Assembly: GCA_963847985.1 (NCBI GenBank)
Contig: CAWKBS010000009.1
Location: forward strand, 248,001 to 312,000
Source: JAIBJN01 sp963847985
GTDB lineage: Bacteria > Actinomycetota > Thermoleophilia > Gaiellales > Gaiellaceae
Length of the DNA stretch: 64,000 nucleotides
Direction of reading: 5' to 3'
Below, in pieces: positions 32,083 to 41,984 of this stretch (the stretch's first letter is position 1; every line of letters starts with the position of its first letter). Under the pieces are notes generated by a model. The model was not told the origin of the DNA and did not search any database. It saw only the letters and a list, made by a program, of their open reading frames with translations. Position numbers and translations under genes: made by a program.

Positions 32083-32430
32083 GTGCCTGCGGTCCGGCTC
32101 AACCTGTGGCTTCCGGTCGTCCTCTGGGCGGCGTTGATCTTCACGTTCTCCGCCATTCCCAGCCTCGGCACCGGGCTGGGAACCTGGGACCTCGTACTGC
32201 GCAAGCTCGCCCATGCTGTCGAGTTCGGGGTGCTGGGAGCGCTGCTCTACCGGGCGCTCGGGCGGGAGCCCCTCGCGATCCTGCTCGGCTCCGCCTACGC
32301 GGTCACCGACGAGCTGCACCAGACCTTCGTCTCGGGGCGCGAGGGCTCACCGCTCGACTGGCTGATCGACACGGCCGGCGTCGCCGCGGGGGTGCTCCTC
32401 TACTCGCGCTGGGCGGCCTCGCGGGCATGA
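32083..32430 (+). CDS. VanZ-like membrane protein
   Basis: 115 residues with about four hydrophobic helices and the VanZ family signature: IFTFSAIPSLG, KLAHAVEFGVLGALLYRAL, AYAVTDELHQTFVSGREGSPLDWLIDTAGV. VanZ family proteins are linked to teicoplanin resistance in some hosts but most have no known role. The start is GTG 32083; its stop overlaps the next ATG (ATGA). Confidence 0.9.
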   Translation: MPAVRLNLWLPVVLWAALIFTFSAIPSLGTGLGTWDLVLRKLAHAVEFGVLGALLYRALGREPLAILLGSAYAVTDELHQTFVSGREGSPLDWLIDTAGVAAGVLLYSRWAASRA

Positions 32431-32909
32431 AGGCCGTCGCCGTCGACCTGGACGCACTCGGCGACACGCGGCCGCTCTGGCGGGACTTCCTCTCCGACTC
32501 GGCGCGGCGGTTCGCGGCCATCTCGCCGCTCGACCCCGACGCGCTGCCGGAAGACCGCGGCGCGGCCGCGGCCGAGCTCGACCGCTGGGCGGAGGCCGGC
32601 GTCGGCGATTGGCGCATCGCCCTCGAGCGCTTCGCCGAGGACCGTGCGCCCGTCTACCTCCGGCCGAGCGCGGAGGCGAGCGCCGCCCTGCGCGCACTGG
32701 CCGCGAACGGCGTCCGGATCGGCGTCTACACGGACGCTCCCGAGCCGCTGGCCCGGATCGCGCTCGCCCACCTCGGGGCCGAGCGGCGTGTCGAGGCCCT
32801 CGAGGCCGGCGCGGGTGCGCGGGAGCGGCTCGTGGAGCGGCTCGGAAGCGCGGCGGAGATCGTTGCGACGCGCGAGCAGCTGGCTAAGATCAGCTCCGAT
32901 GGCCTCTGA
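32427..32909 (+). CDS. HAD-like hydrolase family protein
   Basis: 160 residues. Motif I is MKAVAVDLDALGDT (DxD), a cap of helices follows (LWRDFLSDSARRFAAIS), and motif II is GVRIGVYTDAPEPLARIAL. The C-terminal half lacks a clear motif IV Asp pair, so catalytic activity is uncertain. Translationally coupled to the VanZ-like gene. Confidence 0.7.
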   Translation: MKAVAVDLDALGDTRPLWRDFLSDSARRFAAISPLDPDALPEDRGAAAAELDRWAEAGVGDWRIALERFAEDRAPVYLRPSAEASAALRALAANGVRIGVYTDAPEPLARIALAHLGAERRVEALEAGAGARERLVERLGSAAEIVATREQLAKISSDGL

Positions 32910-33126
32910 CGGACAGCGCCTCGACGACCGGCAGCTCGACGCGATCCTCGAGCGGCTCGACCGGCTCTGCGACGAGGTTCACTCGCTCAACCGCCGCCTC
33001 GACACGAACGACCAGCTCCAGCGGATCGTCGCCGAGCTCGGCAGCCTCAACGAGGCGCTGCAGGCGCTCGCCTACGCTGCGCTCGGCTCCCAGGGCCCGC
33101 AGGTCCGCAGGCGCCGCTCGGCCTAA
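32899..33126 (+). CDS. Small coiled-coil protein of unknown function
   Basis: 75 residues with heptad pattern LDAILERLDRLCDEVHSLNRRLDTNDQLQRIVAELGSLNEALQAL split over two helices. Starts inside the 3' end of the HAD-like gene; TAAGAT 8 nt before the ATG may give its own leaderless transcript. Its last 20 bp recur at 35643-35662. Confidence 0.65.
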   Translation: MASDGQRLDDRQLDAILERLDRLCDEVHSLNRRLDTNDQLQRIVAELGSLNEALQALAYAALGSQGPQVRRRRSA

Positions 33127-33138
33127 TGTGAGCGGTCG

Positions 33139-35034
33139 GTGCGCGGGCTTCGAACCTCAGCCCGCCAACGATTCGCTGCGAGCACTCCGGCGCTTCGTGA
33201 CGCGACCGCCGGAGTGCTCGCATTCGCGGCGATCATTCCGCTCGCTTTCTTCGACGGGGGCTACTTCCCGACGGCCTGGGGCGTTCCCGCCCTTGTCGGC
33301 CTGTGGATCGTGGCAGTCGCGCTCACCGTCGCCCCGTCGCCTCTGCACGGTCGCGAGGCCGTCGCGCTGTCGGCCCTGGCAGCGTTCCTCGGCTGGAGCG
33401 CGCTCTCCGTGCTCTGGACGAGCGATCGACCGCAGACGGTTCTCGAGCTCGAACGCCTGACCATCTATCTGGCGGCTCTCGCCGCGCTCCTGCTCGTCGC
33501 GCGGAAGGAGTCCCTGCCGTGGCTGCTGGGAGGAACCGCCACTGCGATAGTCGCCACCTGCAGCACGGGCCTTGTCGGGAGGCTGTTCCAGGACGTGTTC
33601 GGACGGCCCGAGGCGCGCATTCACGATCCCGGAGCACTCTACGGCCCGGTCGGGTACTCGAACGCCGTCGGCGACCTGAGCGCCGTGGGCGTGCTGCTCC
33701 TCGTCGGGTTTCTGGCCTACTCGACCCGACCCGCTGTGCGCGGGGTCGTCGCCGGAGCCTGTGTCGTCCTCTTCGCAACGCTCGCCCTCACCCTGAGCCG
33801 AGGCGCCTGGCTCGCACTCGGAGTAGGTGTCATCGCAGCCCTAGCGATCGCTCCGAGGCGCTCGTCACTCGTCGGCTGGCTGCTCGTAGTCGCTCTACCA
33901 GGGGCCGCGGTCGTGGCGCTGAGCCTTCGCGCGGATGCTCTCTACAAGAAGGGTGCGCCCGTCGCGGCGGCGGTCAGGGAAGGCCACCGACTCGCACTGG
34001 CGATCGGACTGCTCTCGGTCGTTGCGGCCGTCATGGCTGCTCTTGGCCCGAGGCTCATGCCGAAGCGCGACATCACCGCGCCGGTTGCACGGGTAGCCGT
34101 GCTGTTCGGGCTACTCGCGGTCTGTCTCCTCGCCGCTGTGACGATCCGGGCCGGCGGACCGTCCGATCTAGCCGGGCGCGCGGGCGACGCCTTTCGCAGC
34201 CCTTCGCAGCACACCGAGCCCACTCAGCGGTTCTTCAGCCTCTACGCGGGCAGGCGCGATCAATTCTGGAAGGTCGCCTGGGAGGACTTCGAGGCCCATC
34301 CCCTCGTCGGCTCCGGGGGCGGGACGTTCGGCCGCTACTGGCTCGAGCATCGACCAGTCGGAAGGTTCGTCCTGGACGCGCACAGCCTCTACCTGGAGAC
34401 ACTCGCCGAACTCGGCCTAGTCGGGCTCACCCTCCTGGCCGTCGCTCTCGCAGCTCCTTTCAGCTCGTCAGTGAGCGCCCGCGGGGAACCGCTGGTCCCG
34501 GCTGCGCTCGGCGCCTACGCCGTCTACCTCGTCCATGCGGGCACAGACTGGCTCTGGGAGATGCCCGTGGTGACGTTAGCGGGACTCACCTGCGGGGCCG
34601 GCCTCCTGGTTGCAGGGCGCCCGGCCGATTCAACGCCGGTCCCGAGACCGATGCGGGTGGCCGCGCTCGCGTTTGCCCTTGCCCTCTGCGCTTTCTCCTT
34701 CGTTGGATTGATCGGCAACAGCGCCTTGGCAGCTTCCGAACAGGCGGCTGTCGACGGCGAACTCGACCGGACGGAGGCACAGGCCCGCCGGGCGACGACC
34801 TGGCTACCGTGGGCCGCCGATCCTTGGTTACTGATCGCGAGGGCCCAGCTCGGACGCGGGGACCGACCAGCAGCGCGAAGAAGCCTCGACCGCGCGTTGC
34901 AGCTCGACCCGGGCAACTGGCTGTTCTGGTACGAGCGAGGTCTTCTTGCGAGGGAAGCGGAGCGGCGTCGCTACTTCGCCCGCGCGGCTCACCTCAATCC
35001 CAGGGACATGCGGCCGCTCATGGGGCGAAGCTGA
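33139..35034 (+). CDS. O-antigen ligase (Wzy_C/WaaL-like) membrane protein with C-terminal TPR
   Basis: 631 residues with about a dozen membrane helices. The long external loop RDQFWKVAWEDFEAHPLVGSGGGTFGRYWLEHR...DAHSLYLETLAELGLVG is the O-antigen-ligase/polymerase signature. The tail LLIARAQLGRGDRPAARRSLDRALQLDPGNWLFWYERG forms TPR-like helices. It likely polymerises or ligates a surface glycan. Start GTG 33139. Codon use is somewhat less GC-biased than in neighbours, and a duplicated gene end brackets this gene and the next. Confidence 0.85.
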   Translation: MRGLRTSARQRFAASTPALRDATAGVLAFAAIIPLAFFDGGYFPTAWGVPALVGLWIVAVALTVAPSPLHGREAVALSALAAFLGWSALSVLWTSDRPQTVLELERLTIYLAALAALLLVARKESLPWLLGGTATAIVATCSTGLVGRLFQDVFGRPEARIHDPGALYGPVGYSNAVGDLSAVGVLLLVGFLAYSTRPAVRGVVAGACVVLFATLALTLSRGAWLALGVGVIAALAIAPRRSSLVGWLLVVALPGAAVVALSLRADALYKKGAPVAAAVREGHRLALAIGLLSVVAAVMAALGPRLMPKRDITAPVARVAVLFGLLAVCLLAAVTIRAGGPSDLAGRAGDAFRSPSQHTEPTQRFFSLYAGRRDQFWKVAWEDFEAHPLVGSGGGTFGRYWLEHRPVGRFVLDAHSLYLETLAELGLVGLTLLAVALAAPFSSSVSARGEPLVPAALGAYAVYLVHAGTDWLWEMPVVTLAGLTCGAGLLVAGRPADSTPVPRPMRVAALAFALALCAFSFVGLIGNSALAASEQAAVDGELDRTEAQARRATTWLPWAADPWLLIARAQLGRGDRPAARRSLDRALQLDPGNWLFWYERGLLAREAERRRYFARAAHLNPRDMRPLMGRS

Positions 35035-35074
35035 TCCTTGTCGCCACCGAGGTGGAGTAGTAACGTTCGTGACA

Positions 35075-35566
35075 ATGCCGCGACGACTCGTCGCAGTCGG
35101 TCTCACTGTGTTGCTCCTCGGGATGCTCGGGGCCTTCGCCACGATGGGATATCCCCGCAGCACACCACCCGGACAGGACTGTACGGGACCTCCGGGCCAC
35201 CAGTACGGCGGGCCCCCGGGCCACCAGTACGGCGGGCCCCCGGGCCACCAGTACGGCGGGCCGCACGGAGGGCCTCCAGGCCAGCAATACGGCGGGCCGC
35301 ACGGAGGGCCTCCAGGTCATCAGTACGGGGGGCCTCCAGGCCACCAGTACGGCGTGCCGAATCCGCCACCGCACCAGTGCGGGCCTCCCGGCCACCAGTA
35401 CCAGGGCGGCGAGGCGGGGCCGCCCGGGCAGCAGGGCAAGGACAAGACACCGCCCGGGCAAGGCGAGGACAAGACACCGCCTGGGCAGGGCGGCGACAAG
35501 ACACCGCCCGGGCAAGGCAAAGACAAGACGCCCCCCGGGCAAGGCTCCGGCAAGAACCACAACTAG
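35075..35566 (+). CDS. Exported low-complexity protein with GPPGHQY and DKTPPGQG repeats
   Basis: 163 residues. Signal sequence or anchor MPRRLVAVGLTVLLLGMLGA, then seven copies of PPG[HQ]QY separated by GG or GPHGG, one Cys in PPPHQCGPPG, and four copies of the nine-residue unit KDKTPPGQG (with variants) before the end GSGKNHN. The His/Gln/Tyr block could bind metal or form an elastic, PPII-rich stalk; the Lys/Asp block resembles wall-spanning linkers. A GTG at 35069 is an alternative start. Confidence 0.65.
   Translation: MPRRLVAVGLTVLLLGMLGAFATMGYPRSTPPGQDCTGPPGHQYGGPPGHQYGGPPGHQYGGPHGGPPGQQYGGPHGGPPGHQYGGPPGHQYGVPNPPPHQCGPPGHQYQGGEAGPPGQQGKDKTPPGQGEDKTPPGQGGDKTPPGQGKDKTPPGQGSGKNHN
35190..35345 (+). 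repeat. 24 bp-type tandem repeats encoding GPPGHQYG
   Basis: CCACCAGTACGGCGGGCCCC-type units recur with small insertions. They are nearly identical at DNA level in the first three copies, which suggests recent slippage or unequal crossover. Confidence 0.7.
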
Positions 35567-35622
35567 ATCGGTTCCGGCGGCGCAAGCCCGTCGCCGTCCG
35601 CTCGCCGGGGACAGCCTTGTCC

Positions 35623-35662
35623 GCGCTCGGCTCCGAAGGGCGCGCAGGCGCCGCTCGGCCTA
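35623..35662 (+). repeat. Duplicate of the 3' end of the coiled-coil gene
   Basis: GCGCTCGGCTCC (35623-35634) and the 20 bp CGCAGGCGCCGCTCGGCCTA (35643-35662) also occur in the same order at 33079-33090 and 33106-33125, where they end the small coiled-coil gene. The intervening 2.5 kb carries the O-antigen-ligase-like and GPPGHQY genes. Confidence 0.7.
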
Positions 35663-35681
35663 GCGGCCCGCGTCCGCGGCG

Positions 35682-37724
<2,043 letters not shown>

Positions 37725-37772
37725 GGCTGCAACGAAACAGGCCGCTGCGCTGGGCCGGCTTCCGCGTTCCCC

Positions 37773-37798
37773 CGGCCCGGCCCGAAACGGCCGGGCCG
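37773..37798. repeat. GC-rich hairpin upstream of hppA
   Basis: CGGCCCGGCC and GGCCGGGCCG pair around CGAAAC. It lies between the cupin gene end and the hppA start on the same strand, so it may end cupin transcription, but no T-run follows on the minus strand. Confidence 0.35.
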
Positions 37799-37849
37799 AT
37801 TCTTATCACACCAGAGCGACCGGGCCGCGCAGGCGGCCGGCCGCGAGGC

Positions 37850-37873
37850 GGGGCGGCTGCCGCGTGCCGCCCC
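37850..37873 (-). terminator. Hairpin after the cupin gene
   Basis: GGGGCGGC and GCCGCCCC pair around an 8-base loop, 18 nt after the cupin stop. There is no T-run; a GC-rich hairpin alone often ends genes in actinobacteria. Confidence 0.35.
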
Positions 37874-37891
37874 ACCTTCCTCGGCCGACCG

Positions 37892-38350
37892 TTACTGCAC
37901 GGGGCAGCCGGGATTCGGCTCGTCGATCCGCCGCAGGCTCGCGTCCGGAAGCACGTAGACCGAGTAGATGACCGACGGTTCGGTCCCCTCGTTCCGCACG
38001 AGCACCGGATGGTCGCCGTGCTCGACGAACGCCTCGCCGGCGCCGAACGTCGTGGCTCGGCACTTCCGGTCGTAGCGGGTCAGCTCGCCCGACTTGACGG
38101 CGATCAGCACGATGCCGCTGTGCGAGTGCCAGCCCGAGGTGCCGCCGGGCTGGAACGTGCCCGTCTGGAAGAACGCGTCCACCCGGCCCTTCGTGCTCAG
38201 CTTGACCCCGTCCGACTTGGCGTGGACTCTCTCGCTCGTCCGCCCCTGCGCGAAGCTGATGACGTCGGTGATGCCGCCGCCGGGCGTCGCCAGCGCGGTG
38301 CCTGCCACGATCGCAGCGAGAGCCGCTACGACGATCCCGATCTTCCGCAT
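37892..38350 (-). CDS. Exported cupin-domain protein
   Basis: 152 residues. Signal peptide MRKIGIVVAALAAIVAGTALA, then one cupin barrel with GTSGWHSHSGIVLIAVKSGELTRYD (metal-type His pair) and GEAFVEHGDHPVLVRNEG. A single Cys in RKCRATTF and one near the C-terminus could form a disulfide. Role unknown. The following 124 bp up to mtnP show no gene. Confidence 0.75.
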   Translation of the reverse strand: MRKIGIVVAALAAIVAGTALATPGGGITDVISFAQGRTSERVHAKSDGVKLSTKGRVDAFFQTGTFQPGGTSGWHSHSGIVLIAVKSGELTRYDRKCRATTFGAGEAFVEHGDHPVLVRNEGTEPSVIYSVYVLPDASLRRIDEPNPGCPVQ

Positions 38351-38474
38351 GTCCGCCTCCTTCGGTCGATTGGCTCGACGCTACGACGGCAACGGAGGAG
38401 CGGAAACGTGGAAATCCCGTGACTTTGCTACCCGGCCTCGCGAAAGCAGCCCGGGAGCGCGCGTCGGGGTAGAT

Positions 38475-39269
38475 CTAGAACGTGGCTCCGCGCAGCGCAG
38501 TGGCGCACAGATGCTCCTCGGGCTGCGGCGGGATCTTCGGGATGACCGCGAAAAGGAGCTCGCGCAGGCGCTCGTTGTTCTCGGTGAAGACGGTGACGAC
38601 CTGCTCGTGCGAGACAGGCGGGGCGCCCTCGACGCCGACGTCGTGGTCGGTGACCATCGAGATGTTGGCGTAACAGAGCTCGAGCTCCCTCGCCAGGTAG
38701 CCCTCCGGGTACGCCGTCATGTTGATCGTGTCGAAGCCTCCGTCCTGGAACCACATCGACTCGGCGCGGGAGGAGAAGCGCGGGCCCTGGATGACGACCA
38801 CGGTGCCGCCGTCGCGCGCCTTGATGCCGAGCTCACGCGCGGTCTCGACCAGGAGCGCGCGCAGGTCGGGGCAGTACGGATCGGCGGCGGAGACGTGCGT
38901 CGTCTCGGGCCCGTCGTAGAACGTGTCGGCGCGCCCGCTCGTCCGGTCGACGAACTGGTCGCAGACGACGAACTCGCCCAGCTCGAGCTCGGCCTTGAGC
39001 GCGCCGGAGGCATTTGGGCCGATGATCCGCCGCACGCCGAGCTCCTTCATCGCCCAGACGTTCGCCCGGTACGGGATCGCGTGCGGCGGCAGCTCGTGGT
39101 GGAGGCCGTGGCGCGGGAGGAAAGCAACGCGACGCCCGCCGATCTCGCCGATCGTGAACGGCGCCGACGGCTTCCCGTACGGCGTCTCGACCTCGACCTC
39201 CTCGACGTCCTCGAGGAACGAGTAGAAGCCCGAGCCACCGAAGACGCCGATCTCAGCTCTCGGCGCCAT
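38475..39269 (-). CDS. mtnP: S-methyl-5'-thioadenosine phosphorylase
   Basis: Cleaves methylthioadenosine to adenine and methylthioribose-1-phosphate. 264 residues: EIGVFGGSGFYSFL (phosphate loop), VAFLPRHGLHHELPPHAIPYRANVWAMKELGVRRIIGPNASGAL, GPRFSSRAESMWFQDGGFDTINMTAYPEGYLARELELCYANISMVTDHD (ribose/base pocket with Asp). ATG 39269 is preferred: AAGGA lies upstream and the longer form overlaps the DUF1844 gene more. It overlaps that gene by 17 bp in an operon with GCS2. Confidence 0.92.
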   Translation of the reverse strand: MAPRAEIGVFGGSGFYSFLEDVEEVEVETPYGKPSAPFTIGEIGGRRVAFLPRHGLHHELPPHAIPYRANVWAMKELGVRRIIGPNASGALKAELELGEFVVCDQFVDRTSGRADTFYDGPETTHVSAADPYCPDLRALLVETARELGIKARDGGTVVVIQGPRFSSRAESMWFQDGGFDTINMTAYPEGYLARELELCYANISMVTDHDVGVEGAPPVSHEQVVTVFTENNERLRELLFAVIPKIPPQPEEHLCATALRGATF

Positions 39270-39582
39270 CCGGATCCTTGACGGCTTTTGCATAGGCGAG
39301 CTGGAGGTTCGCTATCTGCTCCTCGAAGCTCGCCACGAGCTCGCGTGGGAGGAAGTCCTCGAGCACCGGCACGAGGGCCTGCATCGTCTCGATGGCGAGG
39401 GCCGTCTGCGGGAGGTCCCGCTCGTCGGCGGAATCCTCCGTGAGCCCGAGCCGCCGGTAGCCGATCGAGGACACGTGGACGAGCGTATTCACGAGCACGT
39501 CCTCGACGCGCAGCTTACGGAGCTCCTCGGCGAGCTCGCGGGCGAGCGCCTGCTCGTTGAGATCGTCTTCCCGATCAGGCAT
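39253..39582 (-). CDS. DUF1844 family protein
   Basis: 109 acidic, helical residues (LVNTLVHVSSIGYRRLGL; LPQTALAIETMQALVPVLEDFLP; FEEQIANLQLAYAKAV) match the DUF1844 pattern found widely in bacteria with no known role. It overlaps its neighbours at both ends, so it is the middle gene of GCS2-DUF1844-mtnP. Confidence 0.8.
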   Translation of the reverse strand: MPDREDDLNEQALARELAEELRKLRVEDVLVNTLVHVSSIGYRRLGLTEDSADERDLPQTALAIETMQALVPVLEDFLPRELVASFEEQIANLQLAYAKAVKDPDGAES

Positions 39583-40756
39583 GCACGGGCTCCAGGACCT
39601 CCTGCGCGTAGATCTCGGCGAAGGTCTCCCCCGCCTCGTGGCGCGCGAGCTGGCGCTCGGACACGCTCACCGCCGGGACGTTCAGGAAAGCCGCGGCGCC
39701 GAGCTCCTCCGCCACGGGCAGGCACCACTCGAGCAGCCGCTCGAGCTCGGCCCGGGCCGGGCGGACCTCGACCGTGTCGAGGTCGATGAACTCCCCGGAG
39801 AGCCCGTGGCGGATGGCGCGCCAGAGGTTCTCCTCCAGGAGCCGGTGCGGGTATTCGGGCAAAGGCTCGCCCTCGTCGACGGCGCGCAGGATCCGCGCGG
39901 CGAGGGCGTACATGAGCGCGGCCAGCGACTGCGCCTCCGCGAGATCCGGCTGGCCGTCGCAGATCCTGATCTCGACGGTGGGAAACGCCAGGTGCGGGCG
40001 CACGCTCCACCAGAGCTGGGTGTGCTCCGTGATCGAGCCGGTGTCGTAGAGGAAGCGGACGTAGTCCTCGTAGGCCTGCCAGCCCCCGAAGACATCCGGG
40101 ATCCCGCAGCGCGGAAACATGCGCGTGAAGATCTGCGTGCGCGCGGAATGGAGATGCGTGTTGACGCCCTCCACGAACGGCGAGCTGGCGGAGTAGGCGA
40201 GCAGAAGCGGCAGGTAGGTCCGCAGCCCGTCGACGACGCGAACGGCGCGGTCGGCGCCGCGGACGCCCATGTGGACGTGCAGCCCGAAGCTGTTGTTGCG
40301 CCAGACGACGTAGCGCAGGATCTCGTCGTTGCGGCGGTAGTGCGGCGTGTCGATGATGCGCTGGTCCCGCCACGCGCTCCACGGATGCGTCCCCGTGGCG
40401 CCCAGGAGGACGTCGAAGCGCCCGGCGAGCTCCAGGAGCTGGCGACGCCGCTCGGCCATGGCCGCCGCGGCGTCGGCGAACGTCTCGCACCTGCCGGTGC
40501 GCACTTCGATCTCGGAGGCGATCAACTCGCCCACGAGGTGCTCGGCGAGCGGCGTCCCCTCGGCGCCCGCCTGCAGCTCCTCGAAGCGGTTGACGAGCTC
40601 GAGCGAGGACGGGTCGAGAAGAGCGAACTCCTCCTCGACCGCGACCGTGAAGTCGCTGCCGGAGTCGAAGGCTTCGCGCGCGCTCGCAATCTGCGCTTCC
40701 GGAGCCAGCTTCTGGGCGTCACCCACGCGCGCGAAGGTATCAAAGCGGAAGCGCAC
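39575..40756 (-). CDS. Carboxylate-amine ligase, YbdK / glutamate-cysteine ligase 2 (GCS2) type
   Basis: 393 residues with the GCS2 core FTVAVEEEFALLDPSSLELV (metal-binding Glu), EIEVRTGRCETFADA, GATGTHPWSAW, FGLHVHMGVRGADRAVRV, WWSVRPHLAFPTVEIRICDGQP. It forms a gamma-glutamyl-type amide from glutamate; real substrate partner unknown. The ORF-length start ATG 40756 is given; GTG 40726 (VGDAQKLAPEAQ) is equally possible. Divergent from the ECF sigma gene. Confidence 0.87.
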   Translation of the reverse strand: MRFRFDTFARVGDAQKLAPEAQIASAREAFDSGSDFTVAVEEEFALLDPSSLELVNRFEELQAGAEGTPLAEHLVGELIASEIEVRTGRCETFADAAAAMAERRRQLLELAGRFDVLLGATGTHPWSAWRDQRIIDTPHYRRNDEILRYVVWRNNSFGLHVHMGVRGADRAVRVVDGLRTYLPLLLAYSASSPFVEGVNTHLHSARTQIFTRMFPRCGIPDVFGGWQAYEDYVRFLYDTGSITEHTQLWWSVRPHLAFPTVEIRICDGQPDLAEAQSLAALMYALAARILRAVDEGEPLPEYPHRLLEENLWRAIRHGLSGEFIDLDTVEVRPARAELERLLEWCLPVAEELGAAAFLNVPAVSVSERQLARHEAGETFAEIYAQEVLEPVHA

Positions 40757-40779
40757 ATCTGGCCGGGCAGCCGCGTCGG

Positions 40780-41337
40780 ATGAGAACCTTCAGCGGGATG
40801 GAAGACGACGCCGCTCTCGTCCGCCGAGCCCAGAAAGGCGATCGCTACGCCTTCGAGTGGCTCGTGCGGGCGCACGAGGCGAAGATGTACACGCTGGCCG
40901 CGCGCGTGCTCGGCTCGCGCGAGGAAGCCGCCGACGCGGTGCAGGAGGCCCTCGTCCGAGCCTGGCTCGCGCTGCCGAAGTTCCGCGGCGACGCGAGCTT
41001 CTCCACCTGGCTCTACCGCATCGTCGTCAACTCGGCGCACGACGTTCGGGCAAAGCGGCGCGACCGGCCGGTCGAGGAGCCGCCCGACCTCGTCGACCCG
41101 CGCGACCGGTTCGCCGAGCAGGAGCTCTCGGGCGAGCTCCAGCGAGCGCTGGACGGGCTCGACGAGAGCTACCGAGTCGCCGTCGTCCTCTACGACGTCC
41201 TCGGCTGCTCGTACGCGGAGATCGCCGAGATGACCGGGGTGCCCGAGGGTACGGTGAAGTCGCGCATCTTCCGCGGGCGAAGCGAGCTGGCGGAGCGGCT
41301 GGGAACACCTGCCGAGCGTACGGAGTCGAACGACTGA
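40780..41337 (+). CDS. ECF-type RNA polymerase sigma factor
   Basis: 185 residues. Region 2: ALVRRAQKGDRYAFEWLVRAH and AADAVQEALVRAWLALPKFRGDASFSTWLYRI; region 4: ALDGLDESYRVAVVLYDVLGCSYAEIAEMTGVPEGTVKSRIFRGR (helix-turn-helix). ATG 40798 (MEDDAAL) is an alternative start. The stop overlaps the anti-sigma ATG (ATGA), the classical sigma/anti-sigma coupling. Confidence 0.94.
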   Translation: MRTFSGMEDDAALVRRAQKGDRYAFEWLVRAHEAKMYTLAARVLGSREEAADAVQEALVRAWLALPKFRGDASFSTWLYRIVVNSAHDVRAKRRDRPVEEPPDLVDPRDRFAEQELSGELQRALDGLDESYRVAVVLYDVLGCSYAEIAEMTGVPEGTVKSRIFRGRSELAERLGTPAERTESND

Positions 41338-41984
41338 TGGCCGAGAAGCACCCGAACGAGCTCGAGCTGCTCTCCTTCGTGGAGGAGGAGCTCGACGCCG
41401 ACGCCCGCGGCGACGTGGCCGAGCACCTGGTCGCCTGTCGGGCGTGCACCGACCAGGTGCGCCGGCTCGAAGCGGCCAGCGCGGCGCTCCGCGAGGCGCC
41501 GCTGCTCGAGTTTCCGGACGAACGCCGCGACGAGCTCCTTCGGGCGCTGCCCGAGCGCTCCGATCCGTGGCGGCTCTTCCGCCCGGTGAAGCGCGCCCTC
41601 GTCACGGCGGCGCCCGTCGCCGCGGCGGCAGCGCTCGTAGCCGTCTTCGTCGTCGGTGCCATACAGCTCGGCGGCGGCGGGGACGACGACGACAGCGGTG
41701 AGGCGGTCGAGGTCGCCGAAGACGCCGGCGGCGGGGCGGACGCGACCCGGTCCGCCGAGCTGGAGGAGGCGGCGCCGGCCGTCACGTCCGCTGCACCGGT
41801 GGGAACGACCTTCGTCCTCTCCACCCTGGGCCCGCCGGCCGAGATCGTCCGCCTCCTCGGGGACGCGGGAATCGAGGCCGAGGTCGAGCCTGGTGGAGGA
41901 GTGATCGCGGACGCCCCCGCGGGCGAGGTGCGCGAGGCGCTCACCGGGCGCGCAACGGGCGGCGTGCCCGTCTACGTCAGGTAG
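41337..41984 (+). CDS. Zinc-finger anti-sigma factor (ZAS) with membrane anchor
   Basis: 215 residues. N-terminal ZAS domain LLSFVEEELDADARGDVAEHLVACRACTDQVRRLE (His-x3-Cys-x2-Cys), one membrane helix AAPVAAAAALVAVFVVGAI, then an extracytoplasmic acidic linker and a C-terminal region resembling a small alpha/beta domain (FVLSTLGPPAEIVRLLGDAG). It should hold the preceding sigma factor until an outside signal triggers release. Its last 13 bp overlap the convergent rex gene. Confidence 0.9.
   Translation: MAEKHPNELELLSFVEEELDADARGDVAEHLVACRACTDQVRRLEAASAALREAPLLEFPDERRDELLRALPERSDPWRLFRPVKRALVTAAPVAAAAALVAVFVVGAIQLGGGGDDDDSGEAVEVAEDAGGGADATRSAELEEAAPAVTSAAPVGTTFVLSTLGPPAEIVRLLGDAGIEAEVEPGGGVIADAPAGEVREALTGRATGGVPVYVR

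Noticed and set aside
35190..35345. CRISPR-like array
   Set aside because: Repeats are contiguous coding units without unique spacers; no cas genes in the window.
35018..35585. Minus-strand frames over the GPPGHQY gene (Leu/Val-rich and Cys-rich repeats)
   Set aside because: They are reverse-strand readings of the same repeats; only the plus strand offers a signal peptide and a sensible start.
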